Source: G963677085 sp963677085 (GTDB lineage Bacteria > Planctomycetota > Planctomycetia > Pirellulales > Thermoguttaceae). Taken from it: a DNA stretch of 64,000 nt. How positions within the stretch are numbered: position 1 is the stretch's first letter; each line of letters begins with the position of its first letter. Positions 26,160 through 36,132 of the stretch are shown here, in pieces. The position numbers were made by a program, and so were the translations under genes. The stretch spans positions 5,022,001 through 5,086,000 of the forward strand of contig CAXXFH010000004.1 of assembly GCA_963677085.2 (NCBI GenBank), written 5' to 3'. The notes under the pieces were generated by a model. It was not told the origin of the DNA. It did not search any database and saw only the letters and a list, made by a program, of their open reading frames with translations.

Positions 26160-26658
26160 TCGCGGCCTCAACCCGCATTTCTCACCACGGAGGCACGGAG
26201 GACACGGAGTCGTTTGCACGGAACAACTTATGACAAAGGTTGTCCGACAGTCCATCAGCAGTCAGACGGATATCACTCCGCGGCAAATCTTCGCTTCTCC
26301 GCGACCTCCGTGTCTCCGTGGTTGATCTGGTTGTGAGAAATCCAGGTTAACCGTTTACGGACAGGAAAACGCACCGTCGGATTCGCTCGCGAAGGCGCCA
26401 AGACGCAACGAACGGGAGGTTTTTTCCCCGTTTTTGATCGCGAAGACGCGAAAGGGCGAAACAGAAGGAGAGAGGATCGTAATGTTTCCGCGATTTCGCC
26501 CCTTCGCCCTTTCGCGATCTCCGTATCGGTTTGCCGATTCCGGGCCCCCCCGGGCATGGTTCACCCTTGACCTCTACCCAAAGATAATGACAGGGAGGAG
26601 GACGTCTTGTAGACGAGGTTGAACATCAGCAGTCTCGGGTGCGTAGAGAGGACTAGTC
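26160..26658. repeat. 500-bp intergenic region of inverted repeats
   Basis: Holds two facing copies of ACCACGGAGGCACGGAGG-ACACGGAG (26184-26209 and complement at 26297-26322). A second group is rich in CGCGAAGGCGCCAAGACGC and CGCGAAGACGCGAAAGGGCG (about 26387-26462), with a complementary stretch at 26491-26520. Such sequences are dispersed in many environmental genomes, as far as I recall. No protein-coding frame is credible. Confidence 0.7.
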
Positions 26659-26826
26659 ATGGCCTACTACGACTATGAATGCGATCACTGTGGCACGAAA
26701 TTCACGGAAAAGGAGACGTTCGCCGAGCATGCACGACACAGGCCGGTGAAGTGTCCCAAGTGTGCGAGTCATCGGGTGCGGCGTGTCATTGGCGGTGTTT
26801 TCGCCGTGACATCGAAGAAGTCGTGA
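26659..26826 (+). CDS. FmdB-type zinc-ribbon protein
   Basis: A small protein of 55 residues. It begins MAYYDYECDHCGTKF and has a second knuckle VKCPKCASHRVRRVIGG: two CxxC pairs about 21 residues apart, the zinc ribbon of the FmdB regulatory-protein family. The family role is poorly known (nucleic-acid binding or chaperone-like zinc protein). GAGG precedes the ATG. Residues 16-30 (TEKETFAEHARHRPV) carry the usual spacer. It appears to be a single gene between repeat-rich regions. Confidence 0.85.
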   Translation: MAYYDYECDHCGTKFTEKETFAEHARHRPVKCPKCASHRVRRVIGGVFAVTSKKS

Positions 26827-27787
26827 GCCACGTTGGCTGTGCGATTAGCAGCGAACTCGGGCTGAGCCGCGCGGGGTCGGAATATACGAGAGGCCGGTTT
26901 CAGCAGGGGCCGAGGCAGGTAAGGGCGAAAAATGCTCGTTTGCCGATGGAGCTTCGCGGGTATTCGCGAGCGACCGTTAAAAACGGCCGCAATCCTTGCA
27001 AGAAAGCGAGAAACCCGCGTCGTTTCCGAGCGGGTTTCCCTAGCTTAAGTGCTTTGGATTTTGTGCGGGAGGGCCGGTACGTCGTACTCTGGTAGGCCAC
27101 CTTTCAGGAAGCGGTCGAACCCGGCGTATCACTCCTCCTATTTCTTCACACGTCGTCCTTCGCACTCAAACCACAAATAATTATCGCACCGATTGCCCGA
27201 AGGCAACTGCCCCGATTGGATCCCACGTGGATTGGCCGGTTGACTCCAATGGGAACCGTCCGGCGGCAGAAAAGGAACGGGGAGAGGAGAATTGCACCGG
27301 CCGGAAAAGGTCGCGTGTAATTTCTCAAGAATGATCTCAGGAAAAAGGAAAAACCAGGAAGAAAGCGGCTGGAATAGTCTCTTCCGGCCGGTTGTCCATT
27401 CTCAGCTTTCTCCCCACGCCGAGAAAAATGCGACTAATCGTCTTGCCGCCCGTGGACACTTGGGTCTGCGAGACTCTCGACCGGCTGGCGTGCCGTTTCC
27501 TGGGCGAACAACCGCTAGGCCGGGGGGGCGTTTTGTCTTTCTGGGCATCGCTGGCTGGCGGACCAACCACCCTCTGTCATAATTAAGTCGCCGTGGGCTC
27601 AACAGAACCGCTTCTACCGCTATAATCTTCAAGGTTCCCACCCTACCGACGAAGTATAGTTGTGTTGGGCGCTAGGCTTGCGCCGCGCGTGTTGCCTGGG
27701 GGCCCAAGATTGCCAGAACATCAGGTACGCTACTCAGACGGTGGGGGCACCTCGTCTTTTTTGACTGCTTCATAAAGGAGGTATTCG
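26827..27787. other. 960-bp intergenic region, no gene seen
   Basis: Several open frames exist but none shows a motif, a good RBS or the codon pattern of neighbours. It contains the hairpin at 27011-27037. The part just upstream of sppA (about 27640-27780) is the likely promoter region; no clear box pair was identified. Confidence 0.4.
27011..27037 (+). terminator. possible terminator hairpin
   Basis: AAACCCGC (27011-27018) and GCGGGTTT (27030-27037) form an 8-bp stem with an 11-nt loop. The T tract is short. It could end transcripts from the zinc-ribbon gene 185 bp upstream. Confidence 0.5.
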
Positions 27788-29893
27788 ATGACGCGTTGGA
27801 CGGTTACTTGCTGGATTTTGGGCCTGACGTTACTCGTAACCGGTTGGGCCTATGCGGAGAACAAGTCGGACAAAGCCGACGGCAATTCCGGCGCGGTCGC
27901 GGTTGCCGAGCAGACGGACGCCGCCGATGATGCCTCGCAAGAAGTGAAGACCAAGAACAAGGACTCCGAGAAGAATGCGGTCGAGAAGAAGGCCGACGCG
28001 AAGCCGAAGAAGGATTCGGAGACCAAGTCGAAAGCGAAGAAGTCGTCGACCGATTCGCAACCCAAGAAAGCCAAGGCCGAGAAGACGGCATCAAAGAAGG
28101 AAGACGGATCGAAAAAGGCGGAAAAGTCCGTTGAAAAACGCACGGCCAAAAAGGAAAAGAAGCAGGAGAAACCTGCGGCGAAGAAGGCCGAACCCAAGGT
28201 CCTCACTGTCGTGCAGCTTACGGTCAAGGGCGCATTGCCCGAGGGGCCGCAGCCGGTCGAAATGTTCGCCGAGCGGCAGACCTCGCTGAACACGATGATT
28301 TCGCGTATCGAAAACGCCGCCGAAGACGACGACGTGGCCGCCCTCTGGCTACGCATCGAAGGGCTGCAAACCGGACGTGGCAAACTCAACGAACTGCGAC
28401 AAGCGGTCGCCCAATTCCGCAAGTCGGGCAAACCGGTCTACGCTGAACTGGCCGCCGGAACGACGGTCGACTACCTGTTGGCCTCCGCCTGCGATCAGGT
28501 CGTCATGCCGCCCTCGGGCATGCTGCTGATGCCGGGCGTTCGCGCCGAGATGACTTTCTACAAGGGCTTGCTCGACAAGTTGGGCGTGAAGTTCGAGGCC
28601 CTGCAAATGGGCAAATACAAAGGCGCTGCCGAGCCTTATACCCGAAGTTCCTTGAGCGAACCACTGCGTGAAAGCATGGAAGCCATCGTCGACGACGTGT
28701 ACGACGACATCGTCACGACCATCGCCAGCGATCGGAAACTCGAGGACTACGAGGTCAAAACCCTTTTTGATCGAGCGTTGTTCACGGCCAAGTCGGCCAA
28801 GAACGCCGGTCTGATCGATCACGTGCTCTACGCCGATCAGTTCGAAGGTACGCTCCGCAAGCAACTCAAGGCCGACGAGATCAAACTGGTGGCCGGCTAT
28901 AAGAAAAAGCAGGTCGACACAAACTTCTCGGGCGTCTCTGGTCTGGTCAAGTTGATGGAGATCTTCAGCGGGTCGAAGAAGCCGCAGACGAAGACCTCGG
29001 GCAAAAAGGTCGCCGTGATCTATGCCGTCGGCCCGATCATGACCGGCAAGAGTGAATCGGGATTGTTCGGCGAGCGCACGTTGGGTTCCACTACACTGAT
29101 CAAGGCCCTCAACGATGCGGCCGAGGACGACAACGTGGTGGCCATTGTCTTGCGAATCAACAGTCCCGGCGGTTCGGCCGTGGCCAGCGACCTGATCTGG
29201 CGAGAAACCGTACGGATCAAAAAGCCCATCATTGCCAGCATGGGCGACGTGGCCGGCAGCGGTGGGTATTACATCGCCATGGGCTGCAATAAAATTTTCG
29301 CTGAACCGGCGACGATTACCGGTTCGATCGGCGTGATCGGCGGCAAGCTCACGGTGCGCGGCTTGTACGACAAGATCGGCCTGACCACGGAAGTGATCAC
29401 CCGAGGTAAGCGGACGGGCGTGTTCTCGATGACGGAACCGTTCAGCGACGGTGAACGCGAGGCCTGGACCCGGCTGCTTCGGGAAACCTACCGGCAGTTC
29501 GTCAGCAAGGCCGCCGAGGGACGCGCGATGTCGTATGCCGAACTCGACAAGGTTGCCCAGGGACGAATCTACACGGGCCGGATGGCCAAGGGGCTCGGGC
29601 TGATCGACGAAGTGGGCACGCTGAACGACGCAGTGGCCGCCGCTAAAACGGCCGCCGGTGTGAAGGCCGACGAAAAGGTTGAATTGATGATCTTGCCGAA
29701 GCCCAAGACGCTGTTCGAACAGCTCTTCGGCGATCCTTCGGCCACTACGGACCTCGACGCCGCCGTCGGAAATCCGCTCGCCGACGTGATGACGCCAGAA
29801 CTGCTCGAAGCGGCACGCCAAGCGTCGTTCTTCCGCCAGTTGTTTGTCGAACCGGCCGTACTGTGGATGCCCTACGGCGTGCAGATTAAGTAA
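27788..29893 (+). CDS. sppA: signal peptide peptidase SppA, long (67K-type) form
   Basis: A membrane-associated serine peptidase of 701 residues that degrades cleaved signal peptides or membrane protein fragments. Signal sequence: MTRWTVTCWILGLTLLVTGWAYA. Residues ~25-135 are a Lys/Ala/Glu-rich disordered tail absent from the E. coli enzyme. Two tandem peptidase-S49 repeats follow: the N-terminal one holds the catalytic lysine (GKYKGAAEPYTR, Lys278) and the C-terminal one the nucleophile (GDVAGSGGYYIA, Ser491), the same Ser/Lys division as in E. coli SppA. AAAGGAGG sits 7 nt before the ATG. A terminator follows at 29965. No partner gene is evident. Confidence 0.93.
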   Translation: MTRWTVTCWILGLTLLVTGWAYAENKSDKADGNSGAVAVAEQTDAADDASQEVKTKNKDSEKNAVEKKADAKPKKDSETKSKAKKSSTDSQPKKAKAEKTASKKEDGSKKAEKSVEKRTAKKEKKQEKPAAKKAEPKVLTVVQLTVKGALPEGPQPVEMFAERQTSLNTMISRIENAAEDDDVAALWLRIEGLQTGRGKLNELRQAVAQFRKSGKPVYAELAAGTTVDYLLASACDQVVMPPSGMLLMPGVRAEMTFYKGLLDKLGVKFEALQMGKYKGAAEPYTRSSLSEPLRESMEAIVDDVYDDIVTTIASDRKLEDYEVKTLFDRALFTAKSAKNAGLIDHVLYADQFEGTLRKQLKADEIKLVAGYKKKQVDTNFSGVSGLVKLMEIFSGSKKPQTKTSGKKVAVIYAVGPIMTGKSESGLFGERTLGSTTLIKALNDAAEDDNVVAIVLRINSPGGSAVASDLIWRETVRIKKPIIASMGDVAGSGGYYIAMGCNKIFAEPATITGSIGVIGGKLTVRGLYDKIGLTTEVITRGKRTGVFSMTEPFSDGEREAWTRLLRETYRQFVSKAAEGRAMSYAELDKVAQGRIYTGRMAKGLGLIDEVGTLNDAVAAAKTAAGVKADEKVELMILPKPKTLFEQLFGDPSATTDLDAAVGNPLADVMTPELLEAARQASFFRQLFVEPAVLWMPYGVQIK

Positions 29894-29964
29894 TTGACGA
29901 TTTGGCGTGTCGTGCTCTCCTGGTGTCGGGAAATGTACGACAGAGCGAACCCGTCTCCAACACA

Positions 29965-30006
29965 AAACGGCCGAGCCGCACCAGAGCGACTTGGCCGTTT
30001 CTTTTT
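29965..30006 (+). terminator. rho-independent terminator of sppA
   Basis: AAACGGCC (29965-29972) pairs with GGCCGTTT (29993-30000), followed by CTTTTT. The stop codon of sppA lies about 70 bp upstream. Confidence 0.75.
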
Positions 30007-30069
30007 GGAATTTACAGCGTTTACTGAGTCCCGTATTGATTTTGATTATGCAACTGATGGGTTTCCCGA

Positions 30070-30091
30070 CCCAGGGGACGCAGCCCCTGGG
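30070..30091. repeat. CCCAGGGG...CCCCTGGG palindromic repeat
   Basis: 8-bp perfect arms around a 6-nt spacer. Same family as 1969-1990 and 13955-13976. It lies between the convergent sppA and CehA-type genes. Confidence 0.7.
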
Positions 30092-30133
30092 CTTGGGGGC
30101 GCTATGCAATCAATCAATAAACGCCGTGCGTGC

Positions 30134-31444
30134 CTACTGTCCGTCGCGGTCCGTCACCCACTTCTTCCAGCCGACCGGTTGGCACCAGGCGCGTTGGTAG
30201 CTCGGGTAGTTCAGCAACACATACTTCATCGGCTTGTCGGAGACGACCACGGCACGCACATAGAGCTCGTTGCCGGTCATTTTGTAGACAGCCTTGGTGC
30301 CCTTGACCTCGGCGAGAATTTGGCCAACGTCGTCGCTGTATTGGATTGTTGGTCGCTGCTTCACTTCCTTGTAATCAGGGACCTCGACGGTCTTGGTTGT
30401 GCGGTCGTAATCCTTCATGGTGCCGTAAAAGTAGACGGTGTAGTTCACGCCGTCTTCCGGCACCACTTCCACGGTGTAGGTTCCCTTGGCGGCATCGTAG
30501 TCTAGGTCGCGAAGTTCGATGCCAGTCGATGCGTAGAAATCGCCCGCCTGAAGGGCCGCGAGAATGGCCGGCGTGGAGAGTTCTTCCGCGCGAACGACAA
30601 TCCACCCGCGGCCGACGATGCCGTCGCCCGACGTAGTGTAGTAGTGGTGGGTGTCGTCGGTAGCCACGCCGAAATAGGGCGCCGTCTTCATGGTGCCCAC
30701 ACGCAGCGTGTTGGCGATGTCCCACGTCTTGTCGGTATCGCCGAACAGTTTGTCGCCGGCCAGCCGCGAGCCGTGGTTGGTGTTCGACACCTCGTAGCAC
30801 ACGCCCCCTTCGACGGCGGCCAGATCCTCCGGCCGAATGTCGTAATACGGCCAGCCGGGGTGGTTGATGTGCGTGAAGATCGGACGCCCGAGCCGTTGGG
30901 CCTGCTCGTTAACCACGGCGAGGTCCTTGTTGAGCGTATCGACGATATCCTGGCCCTCTTGCGGAAGAATCGTTTCAGCCAGATTGATGGCGTTGACATG
31001 CACCTGGTGCGAGCCGCACTTACCGGTGATTTCTTCGGCTTCGATCATCAGAAACTCGCCGGGTTCTTCTACCAACTGGCGGATTTCAGCCAAGCTCTTC
31101 AGGCGGATTTGCTGGCGGTCGCCTTCACCGCGAAGTTCCACGGCGTTCGGACCGAACAGGCGGTGCGCTTCGTCGAGCACCTGCGGTTTGACCGGCCGTT
31201 TGCCCTGCATATCGCGCCAGCGTTCTCCCCGCATCAACACGTTGTGATCCGACATCGTGACGAAGTCGTAGCCCAGGCTTTTGTAGCGCTGGGCAACTAG
31301 CTCGGGTAGGGTGTCTCCGTCGCTCCAGAACGAGTGGCAGTGGGTCTGGCCCTTGTACCACTCAGCCGCGCAAAGGAGGCCGCCGGTAACCGTAACAAGC
31401 GTAACGACCAAAACAAATGGCGCGATTCGGTGAAACTGCCACAT
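30134..31444 (-). CDS. CehA/McbA-type PHP-domain metallohydrolase, secreted
   Basis: A protein of 436 residues with signal sequence MWQFHRIAPFVLVVTLVTVTGGLLCA. Metal-binding motifs of the PHP superfamily are visible: GQTHCHSFWSDG (H-x-H), VTMSDHN, the ESAEEITGK-like glutamate (IEAEEITGKCG), THINHPGWPYYDI and the later YFGVATDDTHHYYT. CehA and McbA hydrolyse carbaryl and other esters or phosphoesters; here the substrate is unknown, and secretion points to a phosphoesterase or deacetylase-like function outside the cytoplasm. The ATG at 31444 has GGAG 8 nt upstream. A long upstream open frame overlaps the divergent gene and was not used. Confidence 0.88.
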   Translation of the reverse strand: MWQFHRIAPFVLVVTLVTVTGGLLCAAEWYKGQTHCHSFWSDGDTLPELVAQRYKSLGYDFVTMSDHNVLMRGERWRDMQGKRPVKPQVLDEAHRLFGPNAVELRGEGDRQQIRLKSLAEIRQLVEEPGEFLMIEAEEITGKCGSHQVHVNAINLAETILPQEGQDIVDTLNKDLAVVNEQAQRLGRPIFTHINHPGWPYYDIRPEDLAAVEGGVCYEVSNTNHGSRLAGDKLFGDTDKTWDIANTLRVGTMKTAPYFGVATDDTHHYYTTSGDGIVGRGWIVVRAEELSTPAILAALQAGDFYASTGIELRDLDYDAAKGTYTVEVVPEDGVNYTVYFYGTMKDYDRTTKTVEVPDYKEVKQRPTIQYSDDVGQILAEVKGTKAVYKMTGNELYVRAVVVSDKPMKYVLLNYPSYQRAWCQPVGWKKWVTDRDGQ

Positions 31445-31689
31445 ACGAAGGTCTCCAGTTCTGCGGGGAATACGGTGGAGCATTACATAAACAGCCATAA
31501 TTGTAGAGAATGAATGGTTGGCCCGCAAACTTTGGCTGTCGAGCCCTTGTTGACTACCTCGAATTCACGAGCCAATCTATAATGGCGGCAACGCGGTGGA
31601 CGAAAGACGCAGTGAAACTCGGAGCGAATCCCACGCCTCTCTTCTGGGACATTCGCCTGGACATCCAGACCGGCATGGAGAATGATGCC

Positions 31690-34600
31690 ATGCGACGAGC
31701 AACGTTTCTTGTTTGCTTGACCCTCTCGCTGGCAATCGTTCTTGGCGCGATTTTTTTGGGCCCCCGCTGTAGCTTGGCACAACATCTACCGGTTGCCGAA
31801 TCGTGGGACTATGTGCCCTCGATGAAGGAAGTGGCCGCACGCTTCCAGGGCAAGACGGGTACGGTGTTGCATGTGGGCGACTCGATTACCTACGCCAATC
31901 CCTACGGTCAGTGGGCCCGTTTTGGCAAGGGCCAATCAAACGACGACAAGGCCGTGTTGCAGTGGATGCACACCGGGGCCGACAACGACACCGACGGTTG
32001 GTATCTGGCCCGATTCGATCATCCCGGCGGTGGCCGTTCCTACACGGCTTGTAGCGGAATTCGGGCCGATGAGATGTTGGCCGGTGGCAAGCGGGGAATG
32101 CCTTCGTTGGCCGACCTCTTGGTCCAATATCGGCCCCAGATGGTAGTGCTGATGTTCGGGACCAACGATGCCTCGGCCAACCGTCCGGTAAAGACCTATC
32201 GGGCCGACATGCAGAAAGCCGTCGACACGATCCTCGGCCAGGGCGCCATTTGTATCCTCTCCACCATTCCCCCCCATCCCCGTCACGGAGAACTTGCCGG
32301 CGCTTATAACAAGGCCCTGCGCGAGATTGCCCGACAAAAAGGGCTTCCGCTGATTGACTACGAACAAGAGATTCTCCGCCGCCGTCCCAAGGATTTCAAC
32401 GGTACCCTGCTCGGTGCTGGCGACGTCCACCCTTCGGCCAATTTTCGCGGCACGACCCCGGCCAGCGCACCCACGCCGGAAAATCTCCGCAACAGCGGTT
32501 ACCTGCTTCGTGGGTGGCTTTCGGTCAAGAAGATTGGTGAAGTCAAACGAACGGTGCTCGACGGATTACCCCGCCCGGCGACACCCGAGGTGTCGCGAAA
32601 CGAGCCAAGTGATTCTCCGTCGCCTGGTCACGTTAGCAGCCGAGCACCGTCGCTTCCCATCAAAAATGCAGTTCCCTCGGGCGAAGCCGTGCGGGTAGAA
32701 ATCACGCGAGACGCCTGGTTTTCCGACGTCGGACACGAGGCCGACTGTAATACGGGCGGAGCGCCGCGGCTGAAGGTCAAGTCGTATCAGGAAATGTCGC
32801 TGCTGGATTTCGATCCCGAGCGTCTCAAGGGTCGCGTGATCAACGGAGTGACGCTCCACGTCGGTTTGGCATCCGACGAACTGCTGAGGCGAATCACCGT
32901 GGGCAGTTTTGGTTCGCCTTGGGTGGAAGGTACGTCGGTAAGCTATGCACCGGAAATCGGCAGTTCGTCGTTCAACCGCCAGCAACACCCCGATCTGCTC
33001 TGGGCCTTTGCGGGTAGCGACTTGACGGCCGTAATGCTTGGCTCGGGAGGCACGTTATGGCGCATGGCCGACGCCCGACCGAACGACCATCGCCCGGCCG
33101 ACGGCGAACAGCAGATTCCGGTCGATCCGGCGGTCCTGGCGGCTCGCGTCGCGGGCATCAGCCATGGGCTGTTGGTGTTCGACGACACGGGCTCGGAGTG
33201 GACTCGTCGTGGCGAGCAGTTCGAATTTCGGCATATGCCAAACCGGTTTTTCTACAGCCGCCAGCAGCGCGGTCGGGCCGTGCCCTACTTGACGGTCTAC
33301 CTGGGCAAACCCGACAGACAACCGCCGACCGCCCCGACTCGTTTGGCGGCGAATATTGCCGAACTACCGGCTGGCGAGGCGTTGGTGAGTTGGGAAACGC
33401 CGGCCGATCAGGGACCAGCCGGCACGCTGGGATTCTTCGTCGAACTTGGCGGCAAGCCGGTGCCCCGTTACCTGATCCCACTGGCAGGGCCGATCGGCCA
33501 GCGCGTGTCGATGCGATTGCGCGATTTGGAGCTTACGCCGGGGGCCGTGGCAAAGCTGGCCGTTCGTGCGGTCGACGCGGCCGGTAACCAGGGCCCAGCG
33601 GCAACTCTGACGTTTCGAGTGTCGGATCGTCCGCAGTTTGACCTGCCCGGCACTCCACCTCAGGCGTTCAGCAAAGAAAATGCGTTGCCGGCCCTGGGCG
33701 AGGCAACGGTCGCCATCCTCGATCCTCTGGACAAAGTCCACCCGATCACCGGCCAAATGATTCCGCCGCAACCCGATGGCTACCCGGCGGCGAACCACCT
33801 CTGGTCGGCCAAGGTTGGGCAAATCCGACTTGCTGCCGCGCGGAACGAATTCGTTGCATTTCAGATTGCCTTGGAAGGAAACGTCGAAGGGCTGACACCG
33901 TCGTTGGTGTTTGCCGCGTCGGGCGACAAACCGCAGGTAGAGTTTGGGAAGTATTGCTACGTACAGTCGAAACAAGGACCGTTGCCCGACCCGATTGTTC
34001 CGTTGCGAGGAACTTTCGACCTGCCCGACGCGACCGCCAAGCTCGACGGCCAACGCCACGGGAGCCTCTTGTGCGAAGTTTATGTGCCGCACAACGCGGC
34101 CTCGGGCGGACACACCGGCACGCTTCGGTTGGCGGCCAACGGGACAATCGTCGAGGTTCCCGTGCTCTTGTGGGTGTGGGACTTCACTTTGCCCGACTAC
34201 TTGAGCTTTCTACCCGAGATGAACTGCTACGGGCTGCCGGAAAACGAGGGCGACTACTACCGACTGGCCCATCGGCATCGCACGGTGTTGAATCGGTTGC
34301 CCTATTCGCAGAACGGCTCGATTCACTCGGGCTGTGCGCCGCAATGGGACGGGCAGCATCTGGATTTTTCGGCCTGGGATCGGCGGTTCGGGCCGTTTTT
34401 GGACGGCCACGCATTCGACGACTTGCCGCGCAAAGGTGTGCCCCTGGAAGTCTTCTACCTGCCGCTACACGAAAATTGGCCCAGCGAGATCGACGCCTAC
34501 TACAACGACAGCTATTGGGCCGATCGGGCCTTTCGGCCGGGCTACCGCGAGGCCTTCGTGGCGGCTTCCGGCCAGATGGCCGAACATTTCGAGGCCCGCG

Positions 34601-36132
34601 GGTGGCACGACACGATCTTCCAGTGTTACCTAAACAACAAAAACAACTACAAACGCAAGGGTTGGTCGCGCGGGAGTTCTCCCTGGCTGTTGGACGAGCC
34701 GGCCAACTTCCAGGATTTTTGGGCCCTGCGCTATTTCGGCGAGGCGTTTCACGAGGGAGTACACAACGCACTGGGCACCTCGGGCAACGCGAGGCTTTGC
34801 TACCGCTGCGATATTTCGCGTCCCCAGTGGCAGCGAAACACGCTCGATCACGTGTTGGACTACAACGTGGTCGGCGGGGCGGCCTTCAGCAAGTACCACC
34901 GCATGGTTGTCGACCGCAAACGGGCGTTCGGGCAAATCGTAGTTCCCTACGGCACGAACAACGCCATCGAGGATAGCAACATGCAGGCCGTCGGCTGGTG
35001 CCTCGACAGTTGGACCGAAGAGGGCGACGGCGTGTTGCCCTGGCAAACCATCGGTCGCCCGGAGTCGTGGCAAGAGGCCGATCAATTGTCGCTTTTCTAT
35101 CCTGGTGAACCGGTGGGACTGAAGGTGCCCGTGCCTTCGATTCGACTCAAGGCCTACCGGCGTGGGCAGCAGGACGTTGAATACTTGACGCTATTGACCC
35201 AGCAGCTTCGCCAACCGCGTTGGGCCGTTGGCCAAGCCGTGCGCCGTGCGCTACAGTTGGATGCCGAACACCTGGGCACTGGCCACACGGACGACGAGGA
35301 CGCCGGCGCGGTCCACTACGCCACGCTGCGACCTCAGGACGTTTGGGCAGTGCGCATTCGGATCGCTCAGGTGCTTTCCCGATCACATCCGGAGCCGCGG
35401 CGACGTTTGGTCGCGTTGCGTACTCCGCCGCGCAACCCCAAGGCCGGGGCCGAGGCCTACGTGCAAGGACAGGCGGCCGTTGTTACGGCGGCCCAGGCAA
35501 CCTCGGCGCCCGCTGCTCCGCCTTCGGCCTTCCGCGTTTTGCAGGGACGCGAGGTGGTGCGCGACGCTATTATCGATCCGAAACTTCCCGACCAACCGGT
35601 TGGCAATGAAGCCCGGGACAACCGCCTCCGCCGCACGGACGCCAGCGGCGCTCTGCTCGTACGGTTCGACCTAAGCAAGCTACGCCTGCCGCGAAACGCC
35701 AAAGTGCGCCGTGCGGTGGTGAGCTTCTACGTGTGGGACCCTAGCAGTCGAGGAAACTCGAAGGTTTGCGCGTTTGGCGTGAAATCGCTCTGGGACGAAG
35801 GCAGCGTGACATGGCGCCACCCCCGAAAGGACGGACGCTGGCGAGGAAGAAATGGGTTCGCCTTTGGGATCGACACGGGTCAGCCGAGCCGACACATCGT
35901 GGTGCCACCCGACGCCGGAACCGATACGGTCGACCCTCCGCTGGAGTACCAAATCGACGTCACCCGCTTGGTGCGCGACTGGCTTTCAGGCCGGATGCCA
36001 AACCATGGGCTGGCCATTGCGCCGGTGATCGATCCCGCGATCGACGAGGGCAACTGGACGCGGATGCAAATCCTGGCCTCCGAGGCAGAGCAAACGGAGT
36101 ATACGCCCAAGCTGACCATCGAGCTGCAATAG
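31690..36132 (+). CDS. giant secreted SGNH esterase with DUF4091-like and DNRLRE (CBM96-like) domains
   Basis: A protein of 1480 residues with signal sequence ATFLVCLTLSLAIVLGAIFLG. Order of domains: SGNH/GDSL esterase (residues ~50-290; VLHVGDSITYAN with Ser65, VLMFGTNDAS, GDVHPS with Asp245/His247); a beta-sandwich region; a fibronectin-III-like segment (~550-640); a DUF4091-like glycosidase barrel (~700-1230; ESTEMNCYGLPENEGDYYR-type start, LPLHENWPSEIDAYYN); and a C-terminal DNRLRR...VRRAVVSFYVWDPSSRGNSK...WDEGSVTWRHP domain of the DNRLRE/CBM96 type. It probably deacylates and binds, perhaps also cleaves, a complex glycan. The ATG at 31690 has GGAG 9 nt upstream; ATGs at 31675 and 31510 are possible but leave the signal peptide internal. 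Exact domain limits are approximate. Confidence 0.85.
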   Translation: MRRATFLVCLTLSLAIVLGAIFLGPRCSLAQHLPVAESWDYVPSMKEVAARFQGKTGTVLHVGDSITYANPYGQWARFGKGQSNDDKAVLQWMHTGADNDTDGWYLARFDHPGGGRSYTACSGIRADEMLAGGKRGMPSLADLLVQYRPQMVVLMFGTNDASANRPVKTYRADMQKAVDTILGQGAICILSTIPPHPRHGELAGAYNKALREIARQKGLPLIDYEQEILRRRPKDFNGTLLGAGDVHPSANFRGTTPASAPTPENLRNSGYLLRGWLSVKKIGEVKRTVLDGLPRPATPEVSRNEPSDSPSPGHVSSRAPSLPIKNAVPSGEAVRVEITRDAWFSDVGHEADCNTGGAPRLKVKSYQEMSLLDFDPERLKGRVINGVTLHVGLASDELLRRITVGSFGSPWVEGTSVSYAPEIGSSSFNRQQHPDLLWAFAGSDLTAVMLGSGGTLWRMADARPNDHRPADGEQQIPVDPAVLAARVAGISHGLLVFDDTGSEWTRRGEQFEFRHMPNRFFYSRQQRGRAVPYLTVYLGKPDRQPPTAPTRLAANIAELPAGEALVSWETPADQGPAGTLGFFVELGGKPVPRYLIPLAGPIGQRVSMRLRDLELTPGAVAKLAVRAVDAAGNQGPAATLTFRVSDRPQFDLPGTPPQAFSKENALPALGEATVAILDPLDKVHPITGQMIPPQPDGYPAANHLWSAKVGQIRLAAARNEFVAFQIALEGNVEGLTPSLVFAASGDKPQVEFGKYCYVQSKQGPLPDPIVPLRGTFDLPDATAKLDGQRHGSLLCEVYVPHNAASGGHTGTLRLAANGTIVEVPVLLWVWDFTLPDYLSFLPEMNCYGLPENEGDYYRLAHRHRTVLNRLPYSQNGSIHSGCAPQWDGQHLDFSAWDRRFGPFLDGHAFDDLPRKGVPLEVFYLPLHENWPSEIDAYYNDSYWADRAFRPGYREAFVAASGQMAEHFEARGWHDTIFQCYLNNKNNYKRKGWSRGSSPWLLDEPANFQDFWALRYFGEAFHEGVHNALGTSGNARLCYRCDISRPQWQRNTLDHVLDYNVVGGAAFSKYHRMVVDRKRAFGQIVVPYGTNNAIEDSNMQAVGWCLDSWTEEGDGVLPWQTIGRPESWQEADQLSLFYPGEPVGLKVPVPSIRLKAYRRGQQDVEYLTLLTQQLRQPRWAVGQAVRRALQLDAEHLGTGHTDDEDAGAVHYATLRPQDVWAVRIRIAQVLSRSHPEPRRRLVALRTPPRNPKAGAEAYVQGQAAVVTAAQATSAPAAPPSAFRVLQGREVVRDAIIDPKLPDQPVGNEARDNRLRRTDASGALLVRFDLSKLRLPRNAKVRRAVVSFYVWDPSSRGNSKVCAFGVKSLWDEGSVTWRHPRKDGRWRGRNGFAFGIDTGQPSRHIVVPPDAGTDTVDPPLEYQIDVTRLVRDWLSGRMPNHGLAIAPVIDPAIDEGNWTRMQILASEAEQTEYTPKLTIELQ

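Noticed and set aside
26679..27095. 138-residue open frame on the plus strand
   Set aside because: It overlaps the zinc-ribbon gene in another frame and shows no motif; composition is that of a shadow frame.
27292..27641. Several 60-100 residue open frames upstream of sppA
   Set aside because: No recognisable domain, no SD, and stacked on both strands in the same interval.
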